A stretch of DNA of 11,735 bases. It comes from Smittium mucronatum. Lineage: Eukaryota > Kickxellomycota > Harpellomycetes > Harpellales > Legeriomycetaceae. A program made the position numbers and the translations under genes. Shown one piece after another: positions 1-11,117 of the stretch; the first letter of the stretch is position 1, and every line of letters starts with the position of its first letter. Below the pieces are notes generated by a model. It did not search any database, was not told the origin of the DNA, and saw nothing but the letters and a program-made list of their open reading frames with translations. Location of the stretch: NCBI GenBank assembly GCA_001953115.1, contig LSSL01000861.1, positions 1-11,735 on the forward strand. Direction: 5' to 3'.

Positions 1-61
1 GCATCTAATTATTAAAAAAAAATGAAAATTATATTCCCCGCCACTAAAAAATTAATAAAAG

Positions 62-84
62 ATCAATCAATCAATCAATCAATC
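62..84. repeat. (ATCA)n microsatellite
   Basis: There are five perfect ATCA tetranucleotide units plus a partial sixth (ATC), followed directly by a short C pair and an A-run. It is a simple sequence repeat in noncoding DNA. No function is suggested, but length variation between individuals would be expected. Confidence 0.95.
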
Positions 85-619
85 CAAAAAAAAAAAAATT
101 ATAATTATAGTTTTCCATTTTTATTAGAAATTTTTTTTTTTTGATAATCTTCCTTGAAACATGATAAAAATTAAAACATCATCTTCATTAATAATATCCA
201 ATAAAGCCTTAATAAGAACTTTTTGTATTCTAATTAAGCTCAAAATTTGTTTTATTTCTTATATATTTTCAGACCCGAAAATATATTAAACTTATTCATG
301 ATAAAATAACTAACTTCTATTTTATAATTGACTACATTTGAAACATCAAAATCTAATTAAAAAAAAGCCCCCTTATACAAATAAATGACCAAAATAACCA
401 AAATGAGATATTTAATGATAATTGGATAAAATTATATTTTAAATTGATATTTAATTGTTATGTTTTTTTTGGAAGAAACAAGTTATGTTGATAAATTCGA
501 TTTTCCCTTAATAATTTGACCTGATGGAGAAGGTCTTTATCAATAAAACCAATTTTAACAGGTGTAAGAAATTTTTTATGCAATATATACTATTTTTCTA
601 TTTTGAATCTTCAAAACCA

Positions 620-641
620 AATTCGATTTTTTTATCGAATT
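620..641. repeat. Perfect 8-bp inverted repeat with T6 loop
   Basis: AATTCGAT is followed by six T and then its exact reverse complement ATCGAATT, giving an 8-bp stem with a 6-nt loop. The left arm plus following Ts (AATTCGATTTT) also occurs as a direct copy at 494-504. In DNA this AT-rich, short perfect palindromes arise often, so it may mean nothing. No adjacent gene suggests a role as a terminator or operator. Confidence 0.6.
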
Positions 642-680
642 ATTAAATTATTTCAAATAAAATACGTTTAAAAAAATATT

Positions 681-742
681 GATTCGCTACCCCCCTCTCA
701 CCCTCTGCCAAACCTTTTTATAATTTTTTGATTTATTCCCGC
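681..742. other. C-rich island in AT-rich DNA
   Basis: A strongly C-biased segment has a C6 run at 690-695, then CCC and CC runs up to 714, and CCCGCC at 738-743 just beyond. The minus strand is therefore G-rich, with G-tracts of 2, 2, 3 and 6 in about 25 nt, enough for at most a weak two-layer G-quadruplex. Its composition is unlike the surrounding 15-20% GC. The 9-mer CCCTCTGCC (701-709) is shared with the 3' coding end of copy B near 11556-11565. This could be a remnant of GC-richer sequence or chance. Confidence 0.45.
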
Positions 743-1668
743 CTTTTTTGTAAAACTTAAAACTATAAATATAGAGACTAAAATCTTTTTAAAAAAATTG
801 CAAATGATTAAATTATTTATGTAATTTGGTAATTTATTGAACCAAAGACTCTTTTTATACAATTTATTTTCAAAAAATAAAAAGAAACATCAATATAAAT
901 CATTTTTTTACACAAGGAATGTAATAAAAAACTATAAAATATATTTTATGTTTAATTAAATGCCTCCAAATTTTTTTATGATAGACATATTGAAACGCTA
1001 TTAAATTATTACACATAAATATCGGAAATTATATGATATATATACAGTAAAAAAAAGTGAATATAAAAGAATCATATTGAGTGATTAAATTGGTATGATT
1101 TATAATTAGGCTTATAAATAAAAATTCGTATAAAAATTAGAGTTTTAATTATTTATCAGTTTAACTATTATAGTTTAATTACATAATTTCTATCCTATCA
1201 AGTTATAAAGCTAAATTTTATCAAGTATATGAAAATAAAAATCAATTTCCAAGCTATTCATAATACACGAAATAAATATAAATAAAAATAAAAACAAAAA
1301 CAATTTACTTTAATTTTTTTTCTTACCAATAAAGATCTTAAAACTTTTTTAATTTTAAAAATATTTAATCTCTATTTTTTGTGTCATTAGTCTTTCTCAG
1401 AAGATGAAATTTGAGATTTTTGTCTGTTAAATAGATGAAAAATTGATTATTATATTCATTAGTTTACATATTGGTTTTTATTTTCAATCTTGAAGCACCC
1501 CATATTAAATTTAATCTACGGTATTATTTTTCATATAAAATTCTTATAAATTTAAAAAAAAATTAAAGTTTATTTAGCTCAAAATTTTCCCTTTTATATA
1601 CAGGATTTTTTTGTATATCTACTCGCTCCCATGTATCCTAAATTAGCAATTACGGACCAACATATAAG

Positions 1669-1692
1669 TTATTATGTTATTATGTTATTATT
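1669..1692. repeat. Three-copy 8-bp tandem repeat
   Basis: Two perfect TTATTATG units are followed by one TTATTATT unit. It is a short AT-rich minisatellite-like array in noncoding sequence, with no sign of function. Confidence 0.85.
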
Positions 1693-2930
1693 TTATACTC
1701 TCTTTTGGAGTCAACAATAAAAAAAATTTCTACAATTGTTTCGTACTAAAAAAATGATCTAGAAGCATGGATACAGAAATGTTTAATTTTAATCACCGTT
1801 TTTGCTATTTCATCATACTTTGTGAAAATATCCATTTAACGCAATATTTCTTATGCTTTCCGGAGAATAAAAATTTTAGTCACTAAATCCAGAATTTATT
1901 TTAAAACGCTTTTGTACATATGCTTCTAATACTATGACAGCTTCTGTACAATTAAAAAAAACCAAGTTTCAAATATTTCTGATCTTACTTTTCAGTATAA
2001 CTAAAAATTATTTTTTTAATTCTTTCTTAATATAATCTGATATTATTTTGGCTAATATTTGTTCTGTCCCCAAATTCACGTTATAAGAATTTAAAATAGA
2101 GGAATTTGTAAAAAATAAATTCAAAAACTAATTTATGAAAAAAACCAATTCTTAGTCATAATTATGATATTTTCTTTTTCCTTCTCCATATTTTAAACTA
2201 ATTTTGATTTAAAAGCCCAAATAAAACATATAACCCATTTAAATCAAAATTATTTGGCTTTTTCAACCCTTTTTATTTAATTTTTCAAAATAATTTTCTG
2301 AATAGGATTTACACATTTTTAATTCTCTTTCTCACTCTGAACTTTTGTGCACACTTTCATAGACATAATGAGATCAATAAAGGGGTCTTTGAAATTTTGC
2401 ATTCAAAATTTAAATATTAAAAATTCAGTATTATATTTTAACGACGTCATTTTTTTAAATTTCAAATCTAAATGGAATTTAACAAGTACACTTAAAAAAT
2501 AATTTTGGTTTCTTTTTTAAAAAATTATAATTTTAAAATCATTATTTTATTCATTATTTAATGTAAAAAAATTATTATGAAAAAATTCAGCATATTTAAT
2601 TATTAAAAAATACAATAAATAGATAAGTATATTAATATTTGAGATAAATATTGTAAAATAAGAATTATTTTGTTTAAAACACGCTATATATATAAATAAA
2701 TACCTTCTCCGTTTATGTCAAATTCTTGTAGAAAAATCGATTTGATAAATATAACGCATTTACCACAATAAAAATGTATCGATTCAATATCGAAATAAAT
2801 GTGCTTTTAACTAATTATCATTAAATATATCATTTTGATTATTTTTCATTTATTCATAAAAAAAACCACTGGTAGTATAATGAATAAAACATTACCAATT
2901 AACAAATATAAATACAAAAAAATTAATAAA

Positions 2931-2951
2931 TTTGATTTTTGATTTTTGATT
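2931..2951. repeat. Three-copy TTTGATT tandem repeat
   Basis: There are three perfect consecutive copies of the 7-mer TTTGATT, ending in a TAAA. It is a simple tandem repeat in noncoding AT-rich DNA. Confidence 0.85.
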
Positions 2952-3900
2952 TAAAATTGTAAATTTTTAATAGAGTAAGGTTCCTTTAAAAGCTAAAATT
3001 TGATACATTAGTTTTAATTTAAGTCTTTATCTTTAAAAAAATCCTAATTTTTTCTAAACATGCGATTCAGTAGCTTATAAATTTTCAAATAGGTTTTATA
3101 TTTAATATATATAATTTTTATATTTTTAAAAAAAATAAGTTACCCTCAAAAATTTAAAGAGGTTAATTTCGAAATCTTAATAAAAATAAATTCATGGGGT
3201 TAAACTGAAGATCTCAATATTTTTACATTATTTAGATGGATAAAAAAAATTTTAATTCCGGATCAAATCTATGTCAATCAAATAATTTAGCTCAGAAATA
3301 TTTTTATAAAAAACCCTGTAAAATACAAAAATTTTAAAAAAATTACACAAAATTTGTTAAAATACACAAAAAAAATAAATTATTTAATAAAAATCTTAGT
3401 ATTACTAAAATTTAAAAAAAAATATAGTAAATTTTTATTAGGTATTTTTATATACATTAAATATTATATTTATCTCTTAAAATGAGATTTAAAAACAAAT
3501 TTAAGCTTAGGATTTTTAGCAAATTTTAAAGAAATATTCTTTTATTTATTTTACTTAATGAAAAATAAAAAAAGTAAAAATATTTATCGATATGCAAAAA
3601 AGATAAGTTTTTAGATAATAATTATGATTAGTCTTTTAAATAGAATTTCACGTAGAGGTAAGTCGAAAATTATTTTGAAAAATTCATTTTGAGTACACAT
3701 TTTCTTATTTTATAATATTAACTTTTATTAAATCCAAAATAAACATAAAAAAAATTCTTTCTATACAAAACAATTAAGCCTTACTATATTCATTTAAAAA
3801 ACAAAAATTTAATTGTAATAAAATATTATAAAAAACTATAAAACATAAATTAAAACATAACTTGAGATACAGTAACTTAATTTAAACTTATTCGAAATGG

Positions 3901-3927
3901 TATTATATTATATTATATTATATTATA
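3901..3927. repeat. (TATTA)5 microsatellite
   Basis: Five perfect TATTA pentanucleotide units are followed by a partial unit (TA). It is a simple sequence repeat in noncoding DNA and likely polymorphic in length. It is followed at 3934-3940 by TTTTCAG, which is probably coincidental. Confidence 0.95.
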
Positions 3928-6499
3928 CATATATTTTCAGCTACAAATCGTAAAAAGAATTGGAAAATGTTCATGGAGATAAAAAAACACTGTATTATTT
4001 GGTTTTCAGCTTTTCAACTATATGATGTGACAAAATTTCAAATTAAATGAGATTATTTTTTTAGAAGGAAAGAGGTTTAAGAAGCGAAAATTAAACAATT
4101 TTTTTTTTACTTTTTTAAAATAATAGCTTCTTTTCAGAACTCATACGCTATTTTATTCAAATTTTATTGGAAAGTTTTTTAATTTTCATTTCATTGATAA
4201 ATATATATAATTCACTGAATAAAAACATACAATATTTAATACTTATAATTAACTAATATAGAAGACTTTTTTGTCGCCTAAAAAAGATTTTTTGTGCATT
4301 TGAACAAATTTTGCGTTTTTTTACAGACACTTTTAACCAAATAAATAACATCCCATTAGTTTTTATTTCGAAAAAATTGAGATCAAATCCACGCATTAGT
4401 AGAAATCACCGGTTGGGTATTAAATATAAATGCAACATAATAGCCTCTTATTTTATCCTATTTAAGGTAAAACGATGAAATCTACGAATATAACGAATAA
4501 ATCTTATGAAAAAAAATTTTAGATTTTTTTCTTATTTTGAGGGTGTTTTTTTTTTTGAATTATTTCTCCAGATTGATTTTACTAGGTAATTTTAGAGTAT
4601 ATTTAATAATATTTCGATTTTAATATTACGTCTTGTTTATAATTTATTTATTTTTGAACATAACAGAGATATTAGGTAATTAAAATACTAACTTATATTA
4701 GCTTCAGTTATTAAGAAATTAACTTTGATTCTCAAAATAAAAAAAACTTGCATTATTTGATATACTATTATAAAAATTAATTCAAATTAATAAAATCCGA
4801 AAGAAGAAAAAGTAAAATTTCTATAAAATGGATTAAATTCTTGAGCTGATAGCATTTATTATAAATAATATCGTATTAATTGATAGAGACCTTAAATTTC
4901 TATTAAAAATTATAAGTTAAAATTGAACCAAAATAGGAAAAGTATTTAACATAAAAGGTATTCCGGTTATATAAGTATTTAATTTTATGATTAAAGAGTG
5001 TTTTTTTGATATTTTATAGACCTGCCCAAATAATTTCATTTGGATACTAAAAAAAAAAAGATTATGTAGGGGTTTATTATTTTTCTTTTGATTGCATAAT
5101 ATAAAGATAATAAATCAGAATCTGTTTTTTCGATAAAATTATGCAAAATACTTTAATTATCTTTGAATTAAAAAATCCTTAATTACACAATAATCTTGCA
5201 ATACTAATAGCTCCATTTCTACTATTTTTTTAATTGATTTATGTTTGTTTTTACAAAAAAATTTAAATATCATAAATTTTCATATATAAATACACACTTT
5301 AAACCTTCTTTAGTGAAGCTAAATTAGATTTAATTTCTTTATAAATGACTCTTATTAAAAATATTTTGAATTAATAATCAGTTAAAAGATTTCAAAATAC
5401 ATATTTATTATATTTTTTATTTTTTATTTGAAGCTTTTAATGCAAAACAAAAAATTCATCTTGATTTCTTTACAAAAACAAAAAAATCGGCTAAATATAT
5501 TTCTAAATTTGGAATATTGTAATTTCAGAACATAAAAAAGGAGTTTATCAATCAATTAATATAATTTAGATCAACTGATAAATTATTTAGACCCATAGGT
5601 TCTAATTTTTTCGGTTATTATCTTTGGAATTCTGCATTCCCTATTCAAAAAAAAAAATAAAGAGCAAAATTATTTTAACTTTTTTTTAACAAATTTCTTG
5701 TGTAGATAAGAACATAATTTCATTTATTTACTTTCGGTCTGAAAGAGATAAGCATTTTGTAAAAAGAATTGTATATTTATTAGAAAGAGGAATAAAAAAT
5801 ATAATTAGATCTAGTTATTTATCTGAAATGGTATTTAATTACATGGAAAAGAGCTATTGAGTGGAAATATTCCAAAAAAAAAGCTTTTTGATATGGAAAA
5901 CTAGAAAAAATATTAATTTATATCAAAGATGTTCATATATTTTTCATTTCATAAAATGGTAAAACAATATTTCTAAAAAAATGAAAAAAAAGAACTTATG
6001 TGGTTTTTATCGTCCCTGAAATTGCTATAAAATTTTAAATTCTATAAATTCTATTTAAACCTTCAAATATATCCCCAAATGAAAAGGGTGTAAATTTTCC
6101 TATTTAAAAATATATTTTTGAAAAAAAAATATCATAAAACGATGAATTGGGAGCAAAATTAGTTAAATAATACCTTTAACTTTTAAAATTGCGATATTTT
6201 GATTGTATAAAAAAGTTACTTCGCTATTATAACATTAATATTTAGGATATTTTTTTTAATATTTAATCATATTTATGAAAGTATCGATAGCAAGTATTAT
6301 TACCGTAACTAGCACTTTTTAGAGAAAAAAGTTGGCTTGAAAAAAAATCTTAATAATCACTCAAACTTTTATTTTTTTCTGAAAATCAATTATAAAATCC
6401 ACAAAAGTATATTTAATTACGTTTTATGATTAAAAATGGGTTTTATTTATATTTATACAACTATATTGAGCTCAATTATAATAAAAATTAAGGCCACGA

Positions 6500-6518
6500 A
6501 GTGATAAGAGTTATCACT
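6500..6518. repeat. Perfect 8-bp hairpin followed by T6
   Basis: AGTGATAA, a three-base GAG loop and the exact reverse complement TTATCACT form a compact stem-loop, followed one base later by six T. The arrangement resembles an intrinsic terminator read on the plus strand, but the stem is AT-rich, no gene lies upstream, and the context is eukaryotic. A transcription-factor palindrome or chance are alternatives. The structure is plain in the sequence; a role is not shown. Confidence 0.6.
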
Positions 6519-7738
6519 ATTTTTTACTTGCTTTAAAAGTCCACTTGATAAGATAAAAAAATTCAGATGCACTCTTTTTATATTTTGTTATTTTTTGCAA
6601 AAGTTTTTAGTTTAGACCTAAATATGGCTAAAAATTTTATAACATAAATGATATGAAAATATTCAAATTATATATTGTATAAATGGATGGATTTCTACAT
6701 TCCTTCGATTAAATTTATACGGGATTTATTAAACTGAGGTCAATCTAAGAAAAATTTATTAATAAAAGGTCTGTACTTAAAAATACGCGGAATCGTTAAA
6801 GCAAATAACTATTTTAGGGTCCATAAAATGAATAGATATTAAAAATTGATCAATACGAGACAAAAAAATTTCTTTAAATTTTACATTTATTTTTTAGAAA
6901 ACACCAAAATCATTAAATATCAATTAATTGATTTTTTAAATCGTTAAGCCAACATACTTGGGATTTAATCCTATCATTTACTTTTAAAAATAATACATTT
7001 AAAATATAAGACTGTGGAAATTTTATTATGGAAAAAGCGAATCAAAAAAACTCATATTATTTTCTTGACTTTTAATTTAGTTCCATTATGGCTGATAATT
7101 CTATTTATTTTTATTTTTATAAATAATCCTGTCTGTAATTTCAAAACCTCATTATATAATTCGCTTCGGTGCTAGATTTTTTTTTTTTATTGCATTTTAT
7201 ATAATAAAAATATGCAAATAAAAATAAATAATATTTGGTGAAGTGGGAGATAATGATATTCAAAAATAGAACATATGATGGAACTTTAATTATTTTTTTG
7301 AAAAAAATAATACGGTTGGTCAATTAAGATATGATGATTTTTAAAAAATAGAAAATTTTAAACATCAAAATTCAATATAATAGCTGTGGAAAATGTTAAG
7401 GATTAATTTTTATCTGAAAATTAAAAAAATATGATTTAAAATAGTGAAAAATATTATGATTTATTAATTTTCAGTAAATACACTTCTGTCAAAATCCGAA
7501 AATTCATCTCTTTTAAAAAAAAATTTTTTTGCTGCATAAGTGCTGAATTTTGAATTATTAATCTGTGAAAGACATGTTTCATCTTTAGTTCACCTCTATA
7601 TTTCTCTATTAAACTTTCCTCCCCTGTTCCTTTCTTCCTTTTTTTGTGGGAATTCAAAATCGTAGTTTTTATGAATTAGTGTAAATTTAAGTGATCGTTT
7701 TTCAGTTGTGCCTTAGATACGTGTAATTTATTTTAAAC

Positions 7739-7898
7739 CACAAAAGTATCTAATGATCCTATATTTTGTATCTATCAAATTTAGAAAAAACTTATAATTT
7801 TCCAAAAAAAAATTTTTTGGCTATTATCATCTAAGCGTGATTCATAATTTTTTCGGAATTAGGCCATGTAAAATTATAAATTTTTTGATACTTTTGTG
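7739..7898. repeat. Spaced 12-bp inverted repeat pair
   Basis: CACAAAAGTATC at 7739-7750 is exactly complementary in reverse to GATACTTTTGTG at 7887-7898, enclosing 136 bp. Within and just beyond it are further complementary blocks, such as a 15-bp pair at 7787-7801 and 7965-7979. The layout resembles a small decayed inverted-repeat element (MITE-like), but I see no flanking target-site duplication. AT-rich DNA produces such pairs by chance at an appreciable rate, so the call is weak. Confidence 0.35.
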
Positions 7899-10839
7899 AG
7901 AAATATGAGTGATTTTAGCTTCCTTTATCATCAGTTACATTTTTTTTGTTTCGAAAACACAAAAAAAATTATAAGTTTTAATGATTCCTTATTAGATATT
8001 ACTTCACATTACTTTTACCTTCATCTTTTTGATAATGTACTCGTTGAATTTTTTAAATAAGTTTATTACATTTCTGTCTCATCCCTCAGCAAAAAGAAAA
8101 TTTATGAATCAAACATTAAAATTTTTGTAAATAAATTTCATCATATGTTTGGTTTCACATACACTTTTATATTTACACAGTATGTGTTTTGCCTTCAGGA
8201 TTGGAATGCTTTTCAATTCTGGAAAATTGCTGTAATACTGTCAATTTAAAAAAATAGTATTATATGATCAACTTCAAACTTTATTTTTTTTATTGGTGTG
8301 TTTTTTGAAAAAAAATTGGTATTTTTTTTTTGGAAAAGAATGAAATTTATGTTAAGTACCACTGATTATTTTTCAGTATAGTTAACAAAATTTCATAGTT
8401 TTTTACAGAATATTGAAACCCCTGCCTAATTTCTCGAATTCCAACCAGTAGAGTGAATTAGTTAATAGAATACGAATTTTGTCTTTAGGTACTTATTTAA
8501 ACATTAATTCTCTTATGATTTAATATTTTTTAAGATAAAATTTTCAACTTGAGTACATCCAATTTAATTAAGATTTCTTTTATCTATTTAGGAAATAAAC
8601 TGCATTGTAGGATTTTTACTTGGTTATTAAAAATATCAGGCCTAAAAAAATTAATATAAATAATATATTTTCTGGTAGATCAATATAAAACCATAATTTC
8701 TATTTCATACTTTTGGTTTTATCTCGGCATTTTTTACATTTTAAAAAAATTTAATCGATTATCATTAAAAAAAAGTAGCATAAAAAATATTAGTGTTTAG
8801 TTTCAGAACATGAATATTTATCTAAAACATATAAAACAAGAAATAAAACTGGATTAATATTGTAAAAAAAAAATTAAACAAAAAAAAATTTATCTGATTT
8901 CTAATAAATATTATGAATAAATCTTTTGTCTATAATCAATATTATAATTATAATAACACGTGGCTTTATTCCATATTTAATCCTTTTTCACCTATAAAAA
9001 TTTATAATAACCGATAATTGAAAAAATAATTTTATTTAGAACATCAACCTTTGTAATTATTTTCACCTTAAAATCATTGAATTTTTCAGCATGTAAAATA
9101 ATTTAATTAATATAAAAACGCAAAGAAAATTTTAATTTTTCTTTTATTATTAGCCTTAATCAGACCAAAAATAAACCGATCTATTTTGTAGCATTGAAAG
9201 TTAAGTAAAGTGATATCCTGATAAATAACTCGTAAAATATTTGATTCTTTTTTTTATGTAAACTAGTGCTTATTTAAGCTTATTTCAAAAAAATATATGA
9301 ATAATTAGATCCCACTAATAATAAATAAAAATATTTTTAGTCCCTTAAAGAGCCAAATAAAATATGAATTTAAGTAAAAATAAGTAAATGCGTCATAAAA
9401 TTGCTTGGATTTTCTAAAAACTAACGTTTTAAATTATAGGTTATCAACTGGGCATCAATGCTAATATTTTCCAAGTTAAAAAGTTTTTTTTTTAGTAAAC
9501 CGATTCTAGAATTGGAATATAGATGTCGATTTTTTTTTTTTACTTATAGTTTGTAAAACCCCCTATTTGATGCAGTTCTAAGAATAAATCATTTAAATAT
9601 TATTTCCTATCCAACAAATTTTAAATCTTTTACAATTTAATTTAAAAATGGAAAATTATTCGATTGAAAAAAAATTGGTTTCATTGCTTTAATTTAAATT
9701 TTTTTATGATATTTTTTATTGATTTAATTCATTGTAGAATTTCTCGAAATCAGAAATTAAGTTCATTGTTTTGGCTATTACCAATATAAGACAGATTTTG
9801 TAATTAATATAATAATACTGAAAAAGGAAATAAAAAATAATCAAATTGAAGCGTCTATTTCTTCAAAGAATCTACCACATAGATGATTTTGATATTAATA
9901 TTTAAAAAAATTTCAAGAAGAGGGATAAAGGATCAAATAGATTTTGTTCGATATATGTTTTAAATCAAATCTATATAGAAAATATTTTGTTGAAAATTCC
10001 TTAATTCGTTCGCTATATCGCTTATTTCGAAATAGATAATTCAAAAAATAAATAATCAAAGATCTATTAAACGAAATATTATAATAGTTTCTTTTTTTTT
10101 TAAATAGGATAAAATCATATCTGAAAAAAATTTAGGTTCGGTTATTCACAAAAAATTTTATCATGTAAAGAGGGAGAAAAGACTAATCAATAAATCTTTA
10201 ATTTGTTTTTTATCACGATATTTTATTGGCATTAATCAATACATGAAATACTTTTTTAATTTTTCTAAAATTCAAATTTTCATTCTATTCAATACTATGT
10301 AACTACAAAAAAAATTAAAATTTTATTTGTTAAAAAGATAGATTTTCGATAGTTTCCACAATGGTGTTATGTCACAACAAAATTATGTTTTAAAATGTCG
10401 ATTTTTTTCTATAATTACATTTATTTACGCATAGTAAAAAGGTAGAGATATTGTATAAATAGAAATTTCGCCATAGATTTTCGTGGAGATCTTTATAATC
10501 AAATCTCTCAAAAATAAATTTTAAAAATTTAGGTTATTATCACTTGAATCAGAAAAAAAAACCAATTTTTCTAAAAAATAACTAAACCCCTTCCAAAAAA
10601 AAAAAAAGTAAAAATTCACACATTAACATTCTTCAAGCTTTTCTGTTGTTTTTAACGAATATGAGTCCTTATTCTTTCAAATTATTGATTGAATAGAGTA
10701 AATGAAATTTAAAATTAGTTGGTATTTAGTAAAGAGGAATTTATGCACAGAATAAAGTATATAATAATAAATAAGTGTTTAGTTTGTATATATTTATCCC
10801 AAAACTTAAAGACAAAAATTATTTATTTCACTTCAGCAA

Positions 10840-10913
10840 GCTTCCGTGGCGCAATTGGCTAGCGCGTCTGACTGTTAATCAGGAGGTTCCTAGTTCAAGC
10901 CTAGGCGGGAGCG
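10840..10913 (+). tRNA. tRNA-Asn, anticodon GTT
   Basis: This is a complete cytosolic asparagine tRNA that decodes AAC and AAU codons. Every arm can be folded. The acceptor stem is GCTTCCG (10840-10846) with CGGGAGC (10906-10912), containing one T-G pair. The D stem is GCGC/GCGC (10849-10852 and 10862-10865), with a loop containing the conserved GG. The anticodon stem TCTGA/TCAGG is closed by a T-G wobble at its first pair, and the seven-base loop CTGTTAA carries the GTT anticodon at 10874-10876. The variable loop has five bases. The T arm is CCTAG/CTAGG around TTCAAGC. The discriminator base is G (10913). No intron is present and CCA is not encoded, as is normal for nuclear eukaryotic tRNA genes. 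The internal D-arm and T-arm sequences fit A-box and B-box Pol III promoter elements. The D-arm region resembles animal tRNA-Asn, but this is not enough to place the organism. Confidence 0.97.
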
Positions 10914-10914
10914 A

Positions 10915-10926
10915 TTTTTTTTTTTT
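10915..10926 (+). terminator. Pol III T-run terminator of tRNA-Asn
   Basis: An uninterrupted run of twelve T begins two bases after the tRNA discriminator base (one intervening A). RNA polymerase III stops at runs of four or more T just downstream of tRNA genes, so the position and length fit. T-runs of this size are common in the window, so the placement rather than the run itself is the evidence. Confidence 0.9.
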
Positions 10927-11117
10927 GCGTTTTCTTTTGAGCAAATCTGCAGTAGCATTTGATGAAGATAAAGTTAAGAAACCCATTTTTAAACATTTCC
11001 TTCTTAGCCAATGTATATAATGTATACAAATGTTACAGCATAAGCGTGCATTTTCTTTTTACAGCAAATTCATTTTACTTTAATAAAAAGTAGAAGTAAA
11101 TTTTTTTTTCTAAATCT

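Larger units (their letters stand above)
1..10839. other. AT-rich gene-free stretch
   Basis: This stretch of nearly 10.8 kb has no protein or RNA gene that I can support. Base composition is extremely AT-rich (individual 60-base lines give about 10-20% GC), with many A and T homopolymer runs of 6-10 bases and stop codons in all six frames. The longest start-to-stop frames are about 60-67 codons, close to chance expectation at this composition. What it does hold is listed separately: four microsatellites, two short perfect hairpins, one spaced inverted repeat and a C-rich island. It could be intergenic DNA, a very long intron or introns of an unseen gene, or centromere-like or otherwise mutation-biased DNA; the sequence does not decide. 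Very diverged or very short exons could have been missed. Confidence 0.75.

Noticed and set aside
690..714. G-quadruplex on the minus strand of the C-rich island
   Set aside because: Two of the G-tracts are only two bases long, so only a weak two-layer structure is possible, and no nearby gene gives it a role.
7141..7323. Minus-strand 60-codon frame rich in F, I, K, N and Y
   Set aside because: Its composition is what AT-rich noncoding DNA gives, it has no recognisable domain, and its length is expected by chance.
8061..8249. Plus-strand stop-free stretch of 62 codons ending in a tryptophan-containing segment (DWNAFQFWKIAVILSI)
   Set aside because: Several stop-free stretches of this length are expected across six frames at this composition. 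The only ATG leaves 34 codons, and the antisense is also open for about 25 codons. It was kept out of the annotation for lack of support.
1..10839. CRISPR array or phage/defence system
   Set aside because: There are no regularly spaced direct repeats of 23-47 bases, no associated protein genes and no prokaryotic ribosome-binding or operon structure.
10879..10986. Minus-strand frame of 35 codons with a lysine/arginine-rich tail
   Set aside because: The lysine run is the antisense of the Pol III T-run and the end is the antisense of the tRNA. No homology or conservation supports it.
10775..11020. Plus-strand open frame of 81 codons
   Set aside because: It runs straight through the tRNA-Asn and its T-run, begins at a GTG, and its central part (RNWLARLTVNQEVPSSSLGG) is just the translated tRNA. 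It is a by-product of the tRNA gene.
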